Program-made: the position numbers and the translations under genes
NCBI GenBank assembly: GCA_025354385.1
Contig: JANXMZ010000032.1
Span: 1 to 41,794, forward strand
From: Bacteroidota bacterium
GTDB taxonomy: Bacteria; Bacteroidota; Bacteroidia; NS11-12g; UBA955
Length of the DNA stretch: 41,794 nucleotides
Direction of reading: 5' to 3'
Notes under the pieces: generated by a model
Databases searched by the model: none
The model's input: the letters and a program-made list of their open reading frames with translations, nothing else
Told to the model about the DNA's origin: nothing
In this document: one piece after another, positions 26,267-35,266 of the stretch
Numbering within the stretch: position 1 is the first letter of the stretch
How the letters are laid out: each line of letters begins with the position of its first letter

Positions 26267-28153
26267 ATGAAAAAAAATCTACACCTCTTCCTAGTGATTT
26301 TCCTTGCTAGCGTTTCCATCCAAGAACTTTCTGCGCAGGTCATAGGATTCAGCGCAACAACAACAAAATGCAAATCATTGACTTTGAGTTGGACAAGCAG
26401 TAAGCCCGTTATCATTGTTGGCAAAGAAGGAGGATTACCCGATTTTGTACCAGCGAATAACAATGTGTATTCTGCACATTCTTATTTTAACTTAAAAGGC
26501 AACTCTGCACCTACTTTTGGCACTAATAGTTATGTAGTTTATAATCAAACTGGAACGAATTATGTCAATATCGACAGCTTAAAACCTTGCACAACATATT
26601 ACTTTACCATCTACCAACACGACAACAATGGAGCTTCAATAAAATACGATACAGCTTCGGCAAGAATTAGTGCAACCACCTATTGCTTAAAATTATCTTT
26701 TGATATCGTATCGAAAGATAGCTGTGAAGCACATAACCAATTCGAATTTAAAAATACCTCAACGTCTACCATTCCGGGTATATCTTATTTCTGGGACTTT
26801 GGGGATGGCAAAACAGACACAGGAAAAGCAATTAGCCATGTTTATAAAAATATTGCCGGTCAAATTAATGTCAAATTAAACGCTTTGAATAGTCAGAATT
26901 GCGATAACTACAAACAAGATTATATCCGCATCTATAACAAAAAAGTGAGCAAATTGGATACAAGTAAAATGATCAACCACCAATGCTTAAATGGCAACTA
27001 TTTTGAAGTTGATGTCACACCAATTACATCTGCCCTTCCAAAATACTTAACCTATAAGTGGAATTTTGGAGACAGCAATTTTTCATTTTTTAAAAAAATG
27101 AAATACAGCTATAAAAAGGCAGGCACTTTTTATGTCGAAGTTGAAATCAGAACAAATGTGAATCAAAAGCCAACGAGCTGTAGCGACACGTTGCGATTTG
27201 TTGCCATGGTGAAACAAGGTCCCAATGCAAGGGTTGAGATGAAAGACACTGTTCAATGTTTAAATGGTCATTCATTCGCATTTCAAAGCAAGCTATTTTA
27301 CAAAACCAAGAATAAATGGAAGTTTGGTGATGGCAATTTCGATACTGCTAGCACAAATTTTTATCAATACGCGAACGCCAATACATATTCTGCGGCCCAT
27401 ATGCTTCTTGATTCGAATGGCTGTGCTGATACATTTAATTTTAAATTAAGGCTAGTAAAAACAGCCAACAGTAGCTTCTCTGGCCTCGACACCGCCTATT
27501 GTGTTAATGATAGCCTCATCAAATTAATCACCACTTCTCCCTTTGGCAATTTTTATGGGTACCCGGTAAAAAATAATTTTCTAAAAACTAATTCCGTTGG
27601 AAATTATCAATTAAAATATGCCATTCGTTTAAAAAATTGCAGCGATTCAACCATCAAAAATGTTAAAATTAAAAACTCTTGCTTTCCGAATTTAGGCGCC
27701 AATTTAATTATCAGTGCTGGCCAATCCATTACCCTCGATGCTGGTGCTGCCGATTTTTATCTTTGGAACACCGGGGCTAACACTCAAACCATTCTTGTTG
27801 AGGGTTCAAAATTAACTCCTGGCAGCAATTTATTTATTGTTAAGGCATCCAATAAAAATGGCTGTTTTGGCATCGACACCATAGTTGTTGGTCTCGATTA
27901 CTTTTCAAAAATTAGCGAAATCAAACAGACAACTTTTCATATTTACCCTAACCCAGTGCGTGCTAATTTAAATTTCACCACTAACATTTTGGCCAAGTTC
28001 GATTGGATAGTATACAATTTGGAAGGCAAAGTATTGTTACAAGGGAATGAAAGTTCGAATGGGACTGATTTTAGTGCCTTTGAAAGAGGTCTGTATTTTA
28101 TAACTTTTAGCACGGGCAATCTGAAAGAAACCTACAAAATAAGCAAGGACTAA
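26267..28153 (+). CDS. Secreted PKD-domain protein with T9SS type A sorting domain
   Basis: The product (628 residues from the chosen ATG; ATGs at 26237 and 26240 add ten or nine) has a signal peptide starting MKKNLHLFLVIF, a fibronectin-like N-terminal domain, and three PKD-like domains marked by YFWDFGDG, YKWNFGDS and NKWKFGDG. A C-terminal T9SS type A domain (about the last 75 residues, FHIYPNPVRANLNF) predicts export. I chose 26267 because a signal peptide begins there. PKD domains usually mediate adhesion or polysaccharide/protein contact, so a surface-binding role is inferred. It ends only 8 bases before the stop of the convergent polyprenyl synthetase gene. Confidence 0.85.
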   Translation: MKKNLHLFLVIFLASVSIQELSAQVIGFSATTTKCKSLTLSWTSSKPVIIVGKEGGLPDFVPANNNVYSAHSYFNLKGNSAPTFGTNSYVVYNQTGTNYVNIDSLKPCTTYYFTIYQHDNNGASIKYDTASARISATTYCLKLSFDIVSKDSCEAHNQFEFKNTSTSTIPGISYFWDFGDGKTDTGKAISHVYKNIAGQINVKLNALNSQNCDNYKQDYIRIYNKKVSKLDTSKMINHQCLNGNYFEVDVTPITSALPKYLTYKWNFGDSNFSFFKKMKYSYKKAGTFYVEVEIRTNVNQKPTSCSDTLRFVAMVKQGPNARVEMKDTVQCLNGHSFAFQSKLFYKTKNKWKFGDGNFDTASTNFYQYANANTYSAAHMLLDSNGCADTFNFKLRLVKTANSSFSGLDTAYCVNDSLIKLITTSPFGNFYGYPVKNNFLKTNSVGNYQLKYAIRLKNCSDSTIKNVKIKNSCFPNLGANLIISAGQSITLDAGAADFYLWNTGANTQTILVEGSKLTPGSNLFIVKASNKNGCFGIDTIVVGLDYFSKISEIKQTTFHIYPNPVRANLNFTTNILAKFDWIVYNLEGKVLLQGNESSNGTDFSAFERGLYFITFSTGNLKETYKISKD

Positions 28154-28161
28154 TCTAAGAA

Positions 28162-29163
28162 TTATTTCTCTCTACTGATTACAAATTCCAAAAGCGCTTT
28201 TAGACTGTCATTGGCTGCATTCATTGGCATTTCAGCTAAAATATCCAAAGACATTTGCTTGTAATATTCCATGCGCGATTGGGCATAATTAAATCCACCT
28301 TTTTCAAGAACAAATTTTATAATTTCTTGCACCGCTGCTTTTTTTTCGCTTTTATTTTTTATTAAATAAATAATATGCTTGCGCTCGTCTTTGGTCGCAT
28401 TGTTCAACGCATAAATCAAAGGCAAGGTCATTTTCTTTTCTTTGATATCTAAACCTGTTGGTTTACCAACATTGTTATCGCCATAGTCGAAAAGATCATC
28501 TTTAATTTGAAACGCAATACCCGTATATTCTCCAAATAAGCGCATGCGCTCTATGATTTCTTTTGGCGCATTTACAGCAGCGGCTCCAATGGCACAACAA
28601 CTCGCAATTAAGGAAGCTGTTTTCTTGGTGATGATGTCGTAATAAACTTCTTCCGTAATGTCTAATCGCCTAGCCTTTTCTAATTGCAACAATTCACCTT
28701 CGCTCATTTTGCGCACACTTTCGCTCACAATTTTAAGCATATCGAAATCATCGTTATCAATCGACAACAGCAAGCCCTTAGCCAATAAATAATCGCCAAC
28801 TAATACCGCAATCTTATTTTTCCAAAGGGCGTTTAAACTAAAAAAACCTCTGCGTTTATCGCTGCCATCTACCACATCATCATGCACCAAAGTTGCGGTG
28901 TGTAACAACTCAATTAAACTAGCTCCTCGGTATGTTCTTTCATTAATATCACCATGCAATTTTGAGCAAAAAAGAACAAACATAGGGCGCACCATTTTAC
29001 CCTTGCGCTTTACAATGTAATGCATAATGGTGTTCAGTAAAGGCACATGGGTTTTCATGCTTTGACTGAAAGTGGCTTCAAACTGTTTTAGCTCTTCATC
29101 AATGGGTTGCTTGATATGATCTATGGAAATGCTCAAATAAAAATTGAAAGGGCGAAAATACAT
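28162..29163 (-). CDS. Polyprenyl diphosphate synthase (trans-isoprenyl synthase family)
   Basis: The 333-residue product has both aspartate-rich motifs of chain-elongating trans-prenyl synthases: HDDVVDGSDKRRG with D95/D96/D99, and QIKDDLFDYGD with D222/D223/D226, plus the GKMVRP segment (about 56-60) and KPTGLDIKEKK. These bind the allylic and isopentenyl diphosphates through magnesium. It most likely makes the long polyprenyl tail of menaquinone or another quinone, linking it functionally to quinol respiration such as the act complex; chain length is not predictable here. An upstream TTG at 29166 is not needed as the start, and a TTG a few codons downstream (before SISIDHIKQPI) could be the real one. 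It converges with the PKD protein gene, leaving 8 bases. Confidence 0.92.
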   Translation of the reverse strand: MYFRPFNFYLSISIDHIKQPIDEELKQFEATFSQSMKTHVPLLNTIMHYIVKRKGKMVRPMFVLFCSKLHGDINERTYRGASLIELLHTATLVHDDVVDGSDKRRGFFSLNALWKNKIAVLVGDYLLAKGLLLSIDNDDFDMLKIVSESVRKMSEGELLQLEKARRLDITEEVYYDIITKKTASLIASCCAIGAAAVNAPKEIIERMRLFGEYTGIAFQIKDDLFDYGDNNVGKPTGLDIKEKKMTLPLIYALNNATKDERKHIIYLIKNKSEKKAAVQEIIKFVLEKGGFNYAQSRMEYYKQMSLDILAEMPMNAANDSLKALLEFVISREK

Positions 29164-29372
29164 CAAAATATATTCTTAAAACAGTATTAAAAGTTAAAAC
29201 AAATTTTGGGTTGGCGAAAGGGAATGCCATGTATTTTTTAAGTTTTAAAAAAATATTCTTAAAAATTTTATTTAGAAATCCGGCGGTTAGCATAAAGAGC
29301 GATTAATTAATATTAATGCAAAAATGAAAACGAATAACATTCAACCACTTTGTGGGTGGCAAAAAAACTAAT

Positions 29373-29396
29373 TGGTCTATTTTAAAATGTAGACCA
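29373..29396. promoter_or_regulatory. Imperfect palindrome upstream of pgk
   Basis: Arms TGGTCTA (29373-29379) and TAGACCA (29390-29396) are perfectly complementary around a ten-base AT-rich centre. It lies about 190 bases before the pgk start, in a divergent intergenic region. This could be an operator for a dimeric regulator; with no known regulator it is a candidate only. Confidence 0.35.
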
Positions 29397-29538
29397 TTTT
29401 AAATACTTTACATATTATCAATGCCTTTAGTCTTATGCTAATAATTGGCTGTAAAAGATTTACATTAGAATTTAAATTCAAATTTACCATGCAAAATACA
29501 ATCAATGCTACATCCACCTTTATTGCGTTAAGAATTAG

Positions 29539-29566
29539 TTGCACTTGCTTTTTTTTACTAAATTTG
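29539..29566 (+). promoter_or_regulatory. Bacteroidota-type promoter of pgk
   Basis: TAAATTTG at 29559-29566 matches the -7 consensus TAnnTTTG exactly, and TTG at 29539-29541 lies 17 bases upstream, the usual spacing for the -33 element. The predicted transcript would start about 15 bases before the pgk ATG. Confidence 0.55.
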
Positions 29567-29588
29567 CAGCCCCAAATAAATACGCAAA

Positions 29589-30779
29589 ATGATTACAGTT
29601 AACGATTTTAATTTCAACAATGAAAAGGCTTTGATTCGTGTAGACTTCAATGTACCATTGGATGCTGCATTTCAAATTACTGATGATTCCAGAATTTCTG
29701 CTACTATACCTACGCTCAAGAAAATACTAAACGATGGCGGTAGCTGCATTTTAATGAGTCACCTTGGCCGCCCGAAAGAAGGGCCAGTTGAAAAATATTC
29801 TTTAAAACACATCGTCAACCGTGTTGCCGAATTAACAGGGTCCAAAGTATATTTTGCTGCGGATTGTATTGGCGAAGAAGCAACCACTTTAGCCGCTAAC
29901 TTAAAAGCAGGTGAAATTTTGCTCTTAGAAAATTTAAGATTTTATAAAGAGGAGGAAAAAGGTGATTTGGCTTTTGCAGAAAAACTTTCTAAACTAGGTA
30001 CATTTTATGTGAATGATGCTTTTGGAACTGCCCACAGAGCCCATGCATCCACAGCGGTTATTGCTCAGTTTTTTGGCATAAAAAAGTGTTTCGGTTTTGT
30101 AATGGCCAATGAAATTGCCAATGCTCAGAAAGTATTGAATAATCCTGCCCGACCATTTACAGCTATTGTTGGTGGCGCTAAGGTTTCCGATAAATTATTA
30201 ATTATAGAGAATTTAATGAACCTAGCCGATAATATTATTATTGGGGGTGGAATGGCCTATACCTTTGCGAAGGCTATGGGCGGTAAAATTGGCAACTCAC
30301 TTTGCGAAGATGACAGAATGCCTTTGACACTAGAATTGATTGATAAAGCAAAAGCAAAAGGCATACAATTATTATTGCCTGAAGACAGCATTGCTGCTGA
30401 CCAATTTAGTAATGATGCCAATACTGCCATAGAAAACAATGATGCTATAACAGATGGCTACATGGGATTGGATATTGGACCGAAAGCAACCTCAGTATTT
30501 TGCGATGTTATTAATCAATCTCAATCCGTTTTGTGGAATGGGCCAATGGGTGTTTTTGAAATGAGCAAATTTGAAGCTGGCACCAAAGCCGTTGCCAATG
30601 CAGTAGCTGGTGTAACAAAAAATGGCGGATTCAGTTTAATTGGTGGTGGCGATAGCGCTGCAGCCATTCACAAATTCGGACTGGCTAATCAGGTAAGTTA
30701 CGTATCTACTGGTGGTGGTGCTTTATTGGAATACTTTGAAGGTAAAGAGTTACCAGGGGTTAAAGCCATTACGGGTTAA
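29589..30779 (+). CDS. pgk: Phosphoglycerate kinase
   Basis: The 396-residue product is a full-length phosphoglycerate kinase, which transfers the acyl phosphate of 1,3-bisphosphoglycerate to ADP in glycolysis (and the reverse in gluconeogenesis). The N-domain substrate motifs VDFNVPLD and SHLGRPK, the GGAKVSDK segment, WNGPMGVFE and the C-terminal GGGDSAAA nucleotide-binding loop are all present in order. Length and motif spacing are normal. It has its own promoter upstream and is followed six bases later by a 54-residue membrane protein gene on the same strand, which is probably co-transcribed. Confidence 0.97.
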   Translation: MITVNDFNFNNEKALIRVDFNVPLDAAFQITDDSRISATIPTLKKILNDGGSCILMSHLGRPKEGPVEKYSLKHIVNRVAELTGSKVYFAADCIGEEATTLAANLKAGEILLLENLRFYKEEEKGDLAFAEKLSKLGTFYVNDAFGTAHRAHASTAVIAQFFGIKKCFGFVMANEIANAQKVLNNPARPFTAIVGGAKVSDKLLIIENLMNLADNIIIGGGMAYTFAKAMGGKIGNSLCEDDRMPLTLELIDKAKAKGIQLLLPEDSIAADQFSNDANTAIENNDAITDGYMGLDIGPKATSVFCDVINQSQSVLWNGPMGVFEMSKFEAGTKAVANAVAGVTKNGGFSLIGGGDSAAAIHKFGLANQVSYVSTGGGALLEYFEGKELPGVKAITG

Positions 30780-30785
30780 TTCATT

Positions 30786-30950
30786 ATGAAAACCATAATG
30801 GCATTATTGTTTGGAGTCATTGTTGTAATTGCGTATTACTTTGACTACAAACACAACAAAGAAAATTACAAAGAGAAGGGAGAAAGTAAACTATACTTAA
30901 TTGTGATAGGCATCATTATATTGACCTTACTAAAACTTATTTTTTTCTAA
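30786..30950 (+). CDS. Small membrane protein of 54 residues downstream of pgk
   Basis: An ATG at 30786 opens a 54-residue frame with two hydrophobic helices (about 2-17 and 36-53) separated by a very polar loop rich in Lys, Glu and Asn (about 20-35). The pattern helix-charged loop-helix suggests a small two-span inner-membrane hairpin. The gene begins 6 bases after the pgk stop and ends 7 bases before the stop of the convergent metallo-hydrolase gene, so it fills the gap almost exactly. I do not recognise a family; conservation of the unit in related genomes would decide whether it is a gene. Confidence 0.6.
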   Translation: MKTIMALLFGVIVVIAYYFDYKHNKENYKEKGESKLYLIVIGIIILTLLKLIFF

Positions 30951-30957
30951 AATCTGC

Positions 30958-31596
30958 TTATCCTAAATATGGGTTGAATACTTTTTCGTGACCAATAAGC
31001 GTAACCGCACCATGGCCACTGTATACCTTGGTTTCATCAGGCAACGTTAGCAATTGTTTTTTTATACTATCAATGAGTGTTGCATAGTTGCCACCAAGCA
31101 AATCTGTGCGCCCAATGCTTTGATAAAAAAGAGCGTCACCAGAGATCACAAAATTATTCTGCGCACTGTAAAAGCTTAAACTTCCTGGAGAATGGCCTGG
31201 GGTAAATAATGCCTTTAAATGATCATTGCCGAGTTTTATTATCTCTCCTTCTTTAATCCAATGTTGAGGCAAAGGAGAATCTGCATAGCGCAATTCATAA
31301 ACATCTGCAGTAGCTCGCCCAACATTAAGCACAACAGCCTCATCGGCGTGGCATTGCGGTAAAAGATTATATTTTTGGCAACAATAATAATTGCCCAAAA
31401 TATGATCGACATGGCAATGCGTATTAAGTAATAATTTGGGCGTTAATTGAAGGCTTTCTATAAATGTAGATAGTTGAATTTCTTCGCTGGCATTATACAT
31501 ACCTGGATCAATGATGATACATTCCTTCAATTCATTATACAAAACATAGGTATTTTCTTGAAAGGGATTAAAATTGAATGATTGAACAGATAACAT
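30958..31596 (-). CDS. Metallo-beta-lactamase-fold hydrolase, glyoxalase II-like
   Basis: The 212-residue product has the metallo-beta-lactamase fold motif THCHVDH (H60, H62, D64, H65), TPGHSPGS with H135, SGDALF with D154, and a late YSGHGAVT His, all ligands of a two-metal centre. This group (YcbL/GloB-like) hydrolyses thioesters such as S-D-lactoylglutathione in glyoxalase II; which substrate applies here is unknown, particularly since glutathione is not universal in Bacteroidota. It is a cytoplasmic enzyme with no signal peptide. Its 3' end lies 7 bases from the stop of the small membrane protein gene. Confidence 0.9.
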   Translation of the reverse strand: MLSVQSFNFNPFQENTYVLYNELKECIIIDPGMYNASEEIQLSTFIESLQLTPKLLLNTHCHVDHILGNYYCCQKYNLLPQCHADEAVVLNVGRATADVYELRYADSPLPQHWIKEGEIIKLGNDHLKALFTPGHSPGSLSFYSAQNNFVISGDALFYQSIGRTDLLGGNYATLIDSIKKQLLTLPDETKVYSGHGAVTLIGHEKVFNPYLG

Positions 31597-31655
31597 GGCA
31601 CAAAATTGCCATTAATTTACGGGTAACACAAAATAATTTTAAAGTAACTTAAGTT

Positions 31656-32078
31656 TTACTCAACATAAATTTCCATACTGTTCACAGCTCCTTCCATTTC
31701 TACCCAAGCCACTGTATTAAGACCAATATCAAGAAACATCACAGGCCTATCAGCCCCAGTTTTTTTATCAGCAAAAACCTTCAAACATATGACCCTGTAT
31801 TTTTTAAGTGCGTATTCACAGGTCAATTGTTTAACATCAAAATCGCCATCTTTGAAAAAATAATCATAAAAATCTTCACCTGTTTCTTTGTTATAGGTAG
31901 CAGTTGCTAATGGGAAGCGTGTTTTTTTATAATACTGTAAATATTTATATCCGGGAGCTGAGCAGGCTCCAATAAATACTGAGTCGCCAACCTGAATAGG
32001 TCTTGTGCTATCTGCCGAACCAGCAAAAATCGGTTGGGTTAAAAATCCTATAATAATGAGGGTTAAAATATTCTTCAT
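31656..32078 (-). CDS. Small secreted protein, function unknown
   Basis: The chosen ATG at 32078 gives 140 residues starting with a clean signal peptide (about 1-20, ending PIFAGS). Starting at 32132 adds 18 residues before it and hides the signal. The mature part has three Cys and several Tyr-rich segments (KYLQYYKKTR, YDYFFKDGDFD) and no motif that I recognise. It is probably exported to the periplasm or the surface. It is divergent from the DUF3276 gene (93 bases between start codons), so they may share a regulatory region. Not recognised as belonging to any named family. Confidence 0.7.
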   Translation of the reverse strand: MKNILTLIIIGFLTQPIFAGSADSTRPIQVGDSVFIGACSAPGYKYLQYYKKTRFPLATATYNKETGEDFYDYFFKDGDFDVKQLTCEYALKKYRVICLKVFADKKTGADRPVMFLDIGLNTVAWVEMEGAVNSMEIYVE

Positions 32079-32171
32079 TTGCAGAAAACAATACAATTTA
32101 TCTGCCAAATTAATAAAAATTTTTGTTTTCATAAAATTATCTTTTAATTAGCATAAATTTTCAAGCGAGAT

Positions 32172-32471
32172 ATGGAAGAGAACAGAGATCAAAATAGTAT
32201 TTTTTCAAAAAGAGTAAAAGCAGGTAAACGCACCTACTTTTTTGATGTGCGCGCTACAAAAAGCAATGATTATTTTTTAACTATTACTGAGAGCACTAGA
32301 AAATTTGATGACGGCAATTACGTAAAATCTAAGATTTTTCTTTACAAAGAAGACTTTAATAAATTTCTTGAAGCCTTGAATGAAACCGTTAAACACGTAA
32401 AGAGCGAACTTTTACCTGAGTATAATTTTGATGAATTTACCAGAAAAGATCCCGACAATGCGCCTACTTAA
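32172..32471 (+). CDS. DUF3276 (Pur-alpha-like) nucleic-acid-binding protein
   Basis: The 99-residue product matches DUF3276, a Pur-alpha-type single-stranded nucleic acid-binding family common in Bacteroidota: the FSKRVKAGKRTYFFDVRATK opening, the YFLTITESTR strand and the RKFDDGNYVKSKIFLYKEDF block. The Pur fold binds single-stranded DNA or RNA; in spirochaetes a relative acts as a translational regulator. A role in RNA or DNA binding and regulation is therefore likely; a specific target is not known. It is a single cytoplasmic domain of normal length, converging on the subtilase gene with only 6 bases between the stop codons. Confidence 0.88.
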   Translation: MEENRDQNSIFSKRVKAGKRTYFFDVRATKSNDYFLTITESTRKFDDGNYVKSKIFLYKEDFNKFLEALNETVKHVKSELLPEYNFDEFTRKDPDNAPT

Positions 32472-32477
32472 CGATTC

Positions 32478-34142
32478 TTATTGTTTTACATAAGACATTA
32501 CCTTTGCACTGTTTTCTGTTTCTATTTTAAAGTAATATATCCCATTAGCTAATTGTGTAATATCTATTTGGTTGTTTGTTAATTCATACGTAACAATCCT
32601 TCCAATAACATCATAACAACTTATCTTTAGTATGGGCGAGTTGGTTTCTATTTGCAAATTGCCATTACCTGGATTGGGAAACAAGACAATATCTTCCATT
32701 ACATTTACTTTATGATTATTCAAAGTGCCATAACAATATTCATCCATCACCTGTAATGACTTTAAAATATTAAGTCGCCCATTGGTAGCATTTCTGCCTG
32801 CTAAATTGGGCACTATATCTACCCCTTCCAAAATAAAACGCCTCATTAATAAATTGGCTTTTTCAGGATCACTTTTAATTAGATCCATCATTTTTTCGCA
32901 TGCGTAGGCATGCAATAACCCAATGGCACCGGTAACCATAGGGGCAGCAGCAGAGGTACCACTAAATTGATTTGTGTATACTACATTATTCTGAATATTT
33001 TGTTTTACATATGCAAAAGTGGTAAATATACTTTGACCGGGCGCGCTCAAATCAACATTCGTTGCACTATAACCGCTCCTAACAAACTGATCATTATAAT
33101 CGGAAATATTCACCATAATTAAATGCTGGCTTTGGCAAAGCGTAGGCAAATCTCCACTATCGTCTACAGGGCTTAAATCATTGGATGTTGCTCCAGAAGT
33201 TAGTATGCCATATTTTCCCAAAGTATCATAAAAACTGCACCACAACGGTGCCTGATTGGCAAATTTTTTATCGACCCCCCAACTTGAATTTGTAGCAACT
33301 ACGAAAGCCCCTTTTTTCCCATTGGTGGCGTTGTATAATTTGCGTTGATAAAGCACATAACTATAGGCCCGAATAACATCGCTTTGAAAGGCAAAATTAG
33401 ACCCTGAAATATCGCCTATCTTATTGGAAGTATCATTGATATTGGCATACATAAGTTTAACATTCCACATGATACCACAAACCCCAATTTTATTATTACC
33501 CCTGGCACCTATAATGCCCGAAACAGGGGTACCGTGAGAGGCAACATAATAGCCACTATCGCTAATATCGTTATTATTAGCAAGAAAATTCCACCCGTAA
33601 TGGTCATCGATATAACCATTGCCATCATCGTCCTTTCCATTGCCTGCTGTATCTGCATAATTAATCCAAATATTATCTTTAAAATCTGGATGCTTAATAT
33701 GCAACCCATCATCTACAATTGCAATCACAATGGTATCGCCTCTCCTATTAATACCTCCGCGAGTTAAATCCCACGACTGAAATGCTTTAATTCTGCTAAG
33801 GTGCCATTGGCTGCTTATAAATGAATCGTTGGGTACAGTGCTCCTCAAAAACACGGGACCATCTTCTTGAATCATTTGAATATCTGGCAAATGATATAAT
33901 GCTTGTTCAGCATCCGAAAAACTAATATTGTTAAGTTGATAGTCAACCTTAAAAATAGTATGCTCTGGATTAAGTGATTCAAATTTCGTAAGACGGTAGC
34001 CGCTCAATTCATTTAAAACCTCGACTGAATAAGCTTTGGTAAATGAAATAATGAAAGATTGATGAGAATAAGGCTGTGGTTTGTACGCAAAAACACAAAA
34101 AGAAAAAACAAAAAAGTATAAAGCAATAAAACATTTTAACAT
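32478..34142 (-). CDS. Secreted subtilisin-like serine protease (S8) with T9SS type A sorting domain
   Basis: From the ATG at 34142 the product has 554 residues: signal peptide (MLKCFIALYFFVFSFCVFA), an N-terminal propeptide-like region (about 28-100), an S8 catalytic domain (about 105-435) and a C-terminal T9SS type A tail (about 475-554). The catalytic triad is visible: D144 in IVDDGLHIKHPD, H203 in ASHGTPVSG and S397 in FSGTSAAAP; N321 in GATSNDL is the likely oxyanion Asn. A DDDGNGYIDD stretch (about 171-180) looks like a calcium site. The protein should be an exported protease, possibly used in nutrient acquisition or processing of surface proteins. A TTG further up (34157) is not needed. 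It lies 23 bases downstream of ruvB on the same strand, so read-through is possible. Confidence 0.9.
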   Translation of the reverse strand: MLKCFIALYFFVFSFCVFAYKPQPYSHQSFIISFTKAYSVEVLNELSGYRLTKFESLNPEHTIFKVDYQLNNISFSDAEQALYHLPDIQMIQEDGPVFLRSTVPNDSFISSQWHLSRIKAFQSWDLTRGGINRRGDTIVIAIVDDGLHIKHPDFKDNIWINYADTAGNGKDDDGNGYIDDHYGWNFLANNNDISDSGYYVASHGTPVSGIIGARGNNKIGVCGIMWNVKLMYANINDTSNKIGDISGSNFAFQSDVIRAYSYVLYQRKLYNATNGKKGAFVVATNSSWGVDKKFANQAPLWCSFYDTLGKYGILTSGATSNDLSPVDDSGDLPTLCQSQHLIMVNISDYNDQFVRSGYSATNVDLSAPGQSIFTTFAYVKQNIQNNVVYTNQFSGTSAAAPMVTGAIGLLHAYACEKMMDLIKSDPEKANLLMRRFILEGVDIVPNLAGRNATNGRLNILKSLQVMDEYCYGTLNNHKVNVMEDIVLFPNPGNGNLQIETNSPILKISCYDVIGRIVTYELTNNQIDITQLANGIYYFKIETENSAKVMSYVKQ

Positions 34143-34165
34143 ATTACAAATATACAAAAAATCTC

Positions 34166-35194
34166 TTAAAACAAAGAGGTATTGCCCTTATTGTGGTGCA
34201 GTCGCCCTAAATGTTTATAAGCAGCCTCTGTAACCTCTCGCCCCCTAGCAGTGCGCATTAGATAGCCTTCTTGAATAAGAAATGGTTCATATACTTCCTC
34301 TATGGTTCCGGCCTCTTCTCCAACGGCAGTGGCAATAGTATTAATGCCAACTGGCCCTCCCTTAAATTTATCGATAATGGTGCTTAAAATGCGGTTATCC
34401 ATCTCATCTAAACCATTCACATCTACATTTAAAGCATCTAAAGCAATTTTAGCAATTTCTAAATTGATGGCCCCATTCCCTTTGATTTGTGCAAAGTCTC
34501 TGGTTCTGCGCAACAATGCATTGGCAATGCGGGGTGTGCCACGACTTCTTCGTGCAATCTCATAGGCTGCAACATTTTCTATTTTTACTTTTATTATATC
34601 AGAGGACCTTATCACAATTTTAGTTAACAAATCAGTATTGTAATACTCCAATCGGTTGGTAATACCAAAACGCGCTCTTAGCGGGGAGGTAAGCAAGCCA
34701 GAACGAGTTGTGGCTCCTACCAGAGTAAATGGTGATAGAGTAATTTGTACGGATCGGGCACTTGGTCCGGAATCGAGCAAAATATCTATTTTATAATCCT
34801 CCATAGCGGAGTACAAATATTCCTCTACCACCGGACTTAAACGATGAATTTCATCTATAAATAAAACATCTCCAGCCTCCAAATTTGTCAGTAACCCTGC
34901 CAAATCGCCTGGCTTTTCGAGCACCGGACCGCTGGTAATTTTGATATTACTCCCCAATTCATTGGCAATAATGTTGGCCAATGTTGTTTTACCCAAACCC
35001 GGAGGTCCATGCAATAAGACGTGATCTAACGCCTCGCCCCTTTGAACAGCTGCTTTTACAAACACACGCAAGTTTTCCAATATCTTTTCCTGCCCCGTAA
35101 AATCCTCGAAATGGGCCGGTCTTAAAACTTTTTCAATATCCCTGTCCGTCTTGCTTAATTTATCTGCATCCGGATCCAAATTTTCATTTTGCAT
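34166..35194 (-). CDS. ruvB: Holliday junction branch migration helicase subunit RuvB
   Basis: The 342-residue product is RuvB, the AAA+ motor that drives branch migration of Holliday junctions with RuvA. The family's motifs are present in order: [12 protein letters not shown] near the N-terminus, Walker [10 protein letters not shown], Walker B DEIHR, sensor-region [18 protein letters not shown] with the arginine finger, and the winged-helix C-terminal part (from about 260, [12 protein letters not shown] and the [14 protein letters not shown] ending). I use the ATG at 35194; the TTG at 35200 would add two residues. The start codon lies inside a palindrome shared with the promoter region of the divergent DUF1573 gene. 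Confidence 0.97.
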   Translation of the reverse strand: MQNENLDPDADKLSKTDRDIEKVLRPAHFEDFTGQEKILENLRVFVKAAVQRGEALDHVLLHGPPGLGKTTLANIIANELGSNIKITSGPVLEKPGDLAGLLTNLEAGDVLFIDEIHRLSPVVEEYLYSAMEDYKIDILLDSGPSARSVQITLSPFTLVGATTRSGLLTSPLRARFGITNRLEYYNTDLLTKIVIRSSDIIKVKIENVAAYEIARRSRGTPRIANALLRRTRDFAQIKGNGAINLEIAKIALDALNVDVNGLDEMDNRILSTIIDKFKGGPVGINTIATAVGEEAGTIEEVYEPFLIQEGYLMRTARGREVTEAAYKHLGRLHHNKGNTSLF

Positions 35195-35214
35195 GTTCAA
35201 TGCAAATATATTTG
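35188..35214. promoter_or_regulatory. Nested palindromes with -7-like elements facing both ways, ruvB/DUF1573
   Basis: TTTGCAT (35188-35194) and ATGCAAA (35200-35206) form a 7-base inverted repeat with a 5-base spacer, and they abut a second palindrome CAAATATATTTG (35203-35214) that contains TATATTTG on both strands, each matching the Bacteroidota -7 consensus. For the plus direction a TTTG at 35188-35191 is 15 bases upstream of the -7 element. The minus -7 element lies only about 9 bases before the ruvB ATG, which implies a very short leader. This is a candidate divergent promoter/operator. Confidence 0.4.
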
Positions 35215-35266
35215 CCTTTGGGCAACCTTTGATAATTATTTTTTATCTCCTTTGTAATATTTTAGC

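Larger units (their letters stand above)
29167..29588. other. Intergenic region between the prenyl synthase gene and pgk
   Basis: Roughly 420 bases between two divergent genes without a gene that I can support. It contains a 24-base imperfect palindrome (29373-29396), a small CCAC-TTT-GTGG hairpin (29345-29355), and near its right end a plausible pgk promoter. No RNA gene recognised. Confidence 0.5.

Noticed and set aside
29167..29588. tRNA or small RNA gene in the pgk upstream gap
   Set aside because: No cloverleaf pattern or conserved RNA motif; only a short palindrome and a small hairpin.
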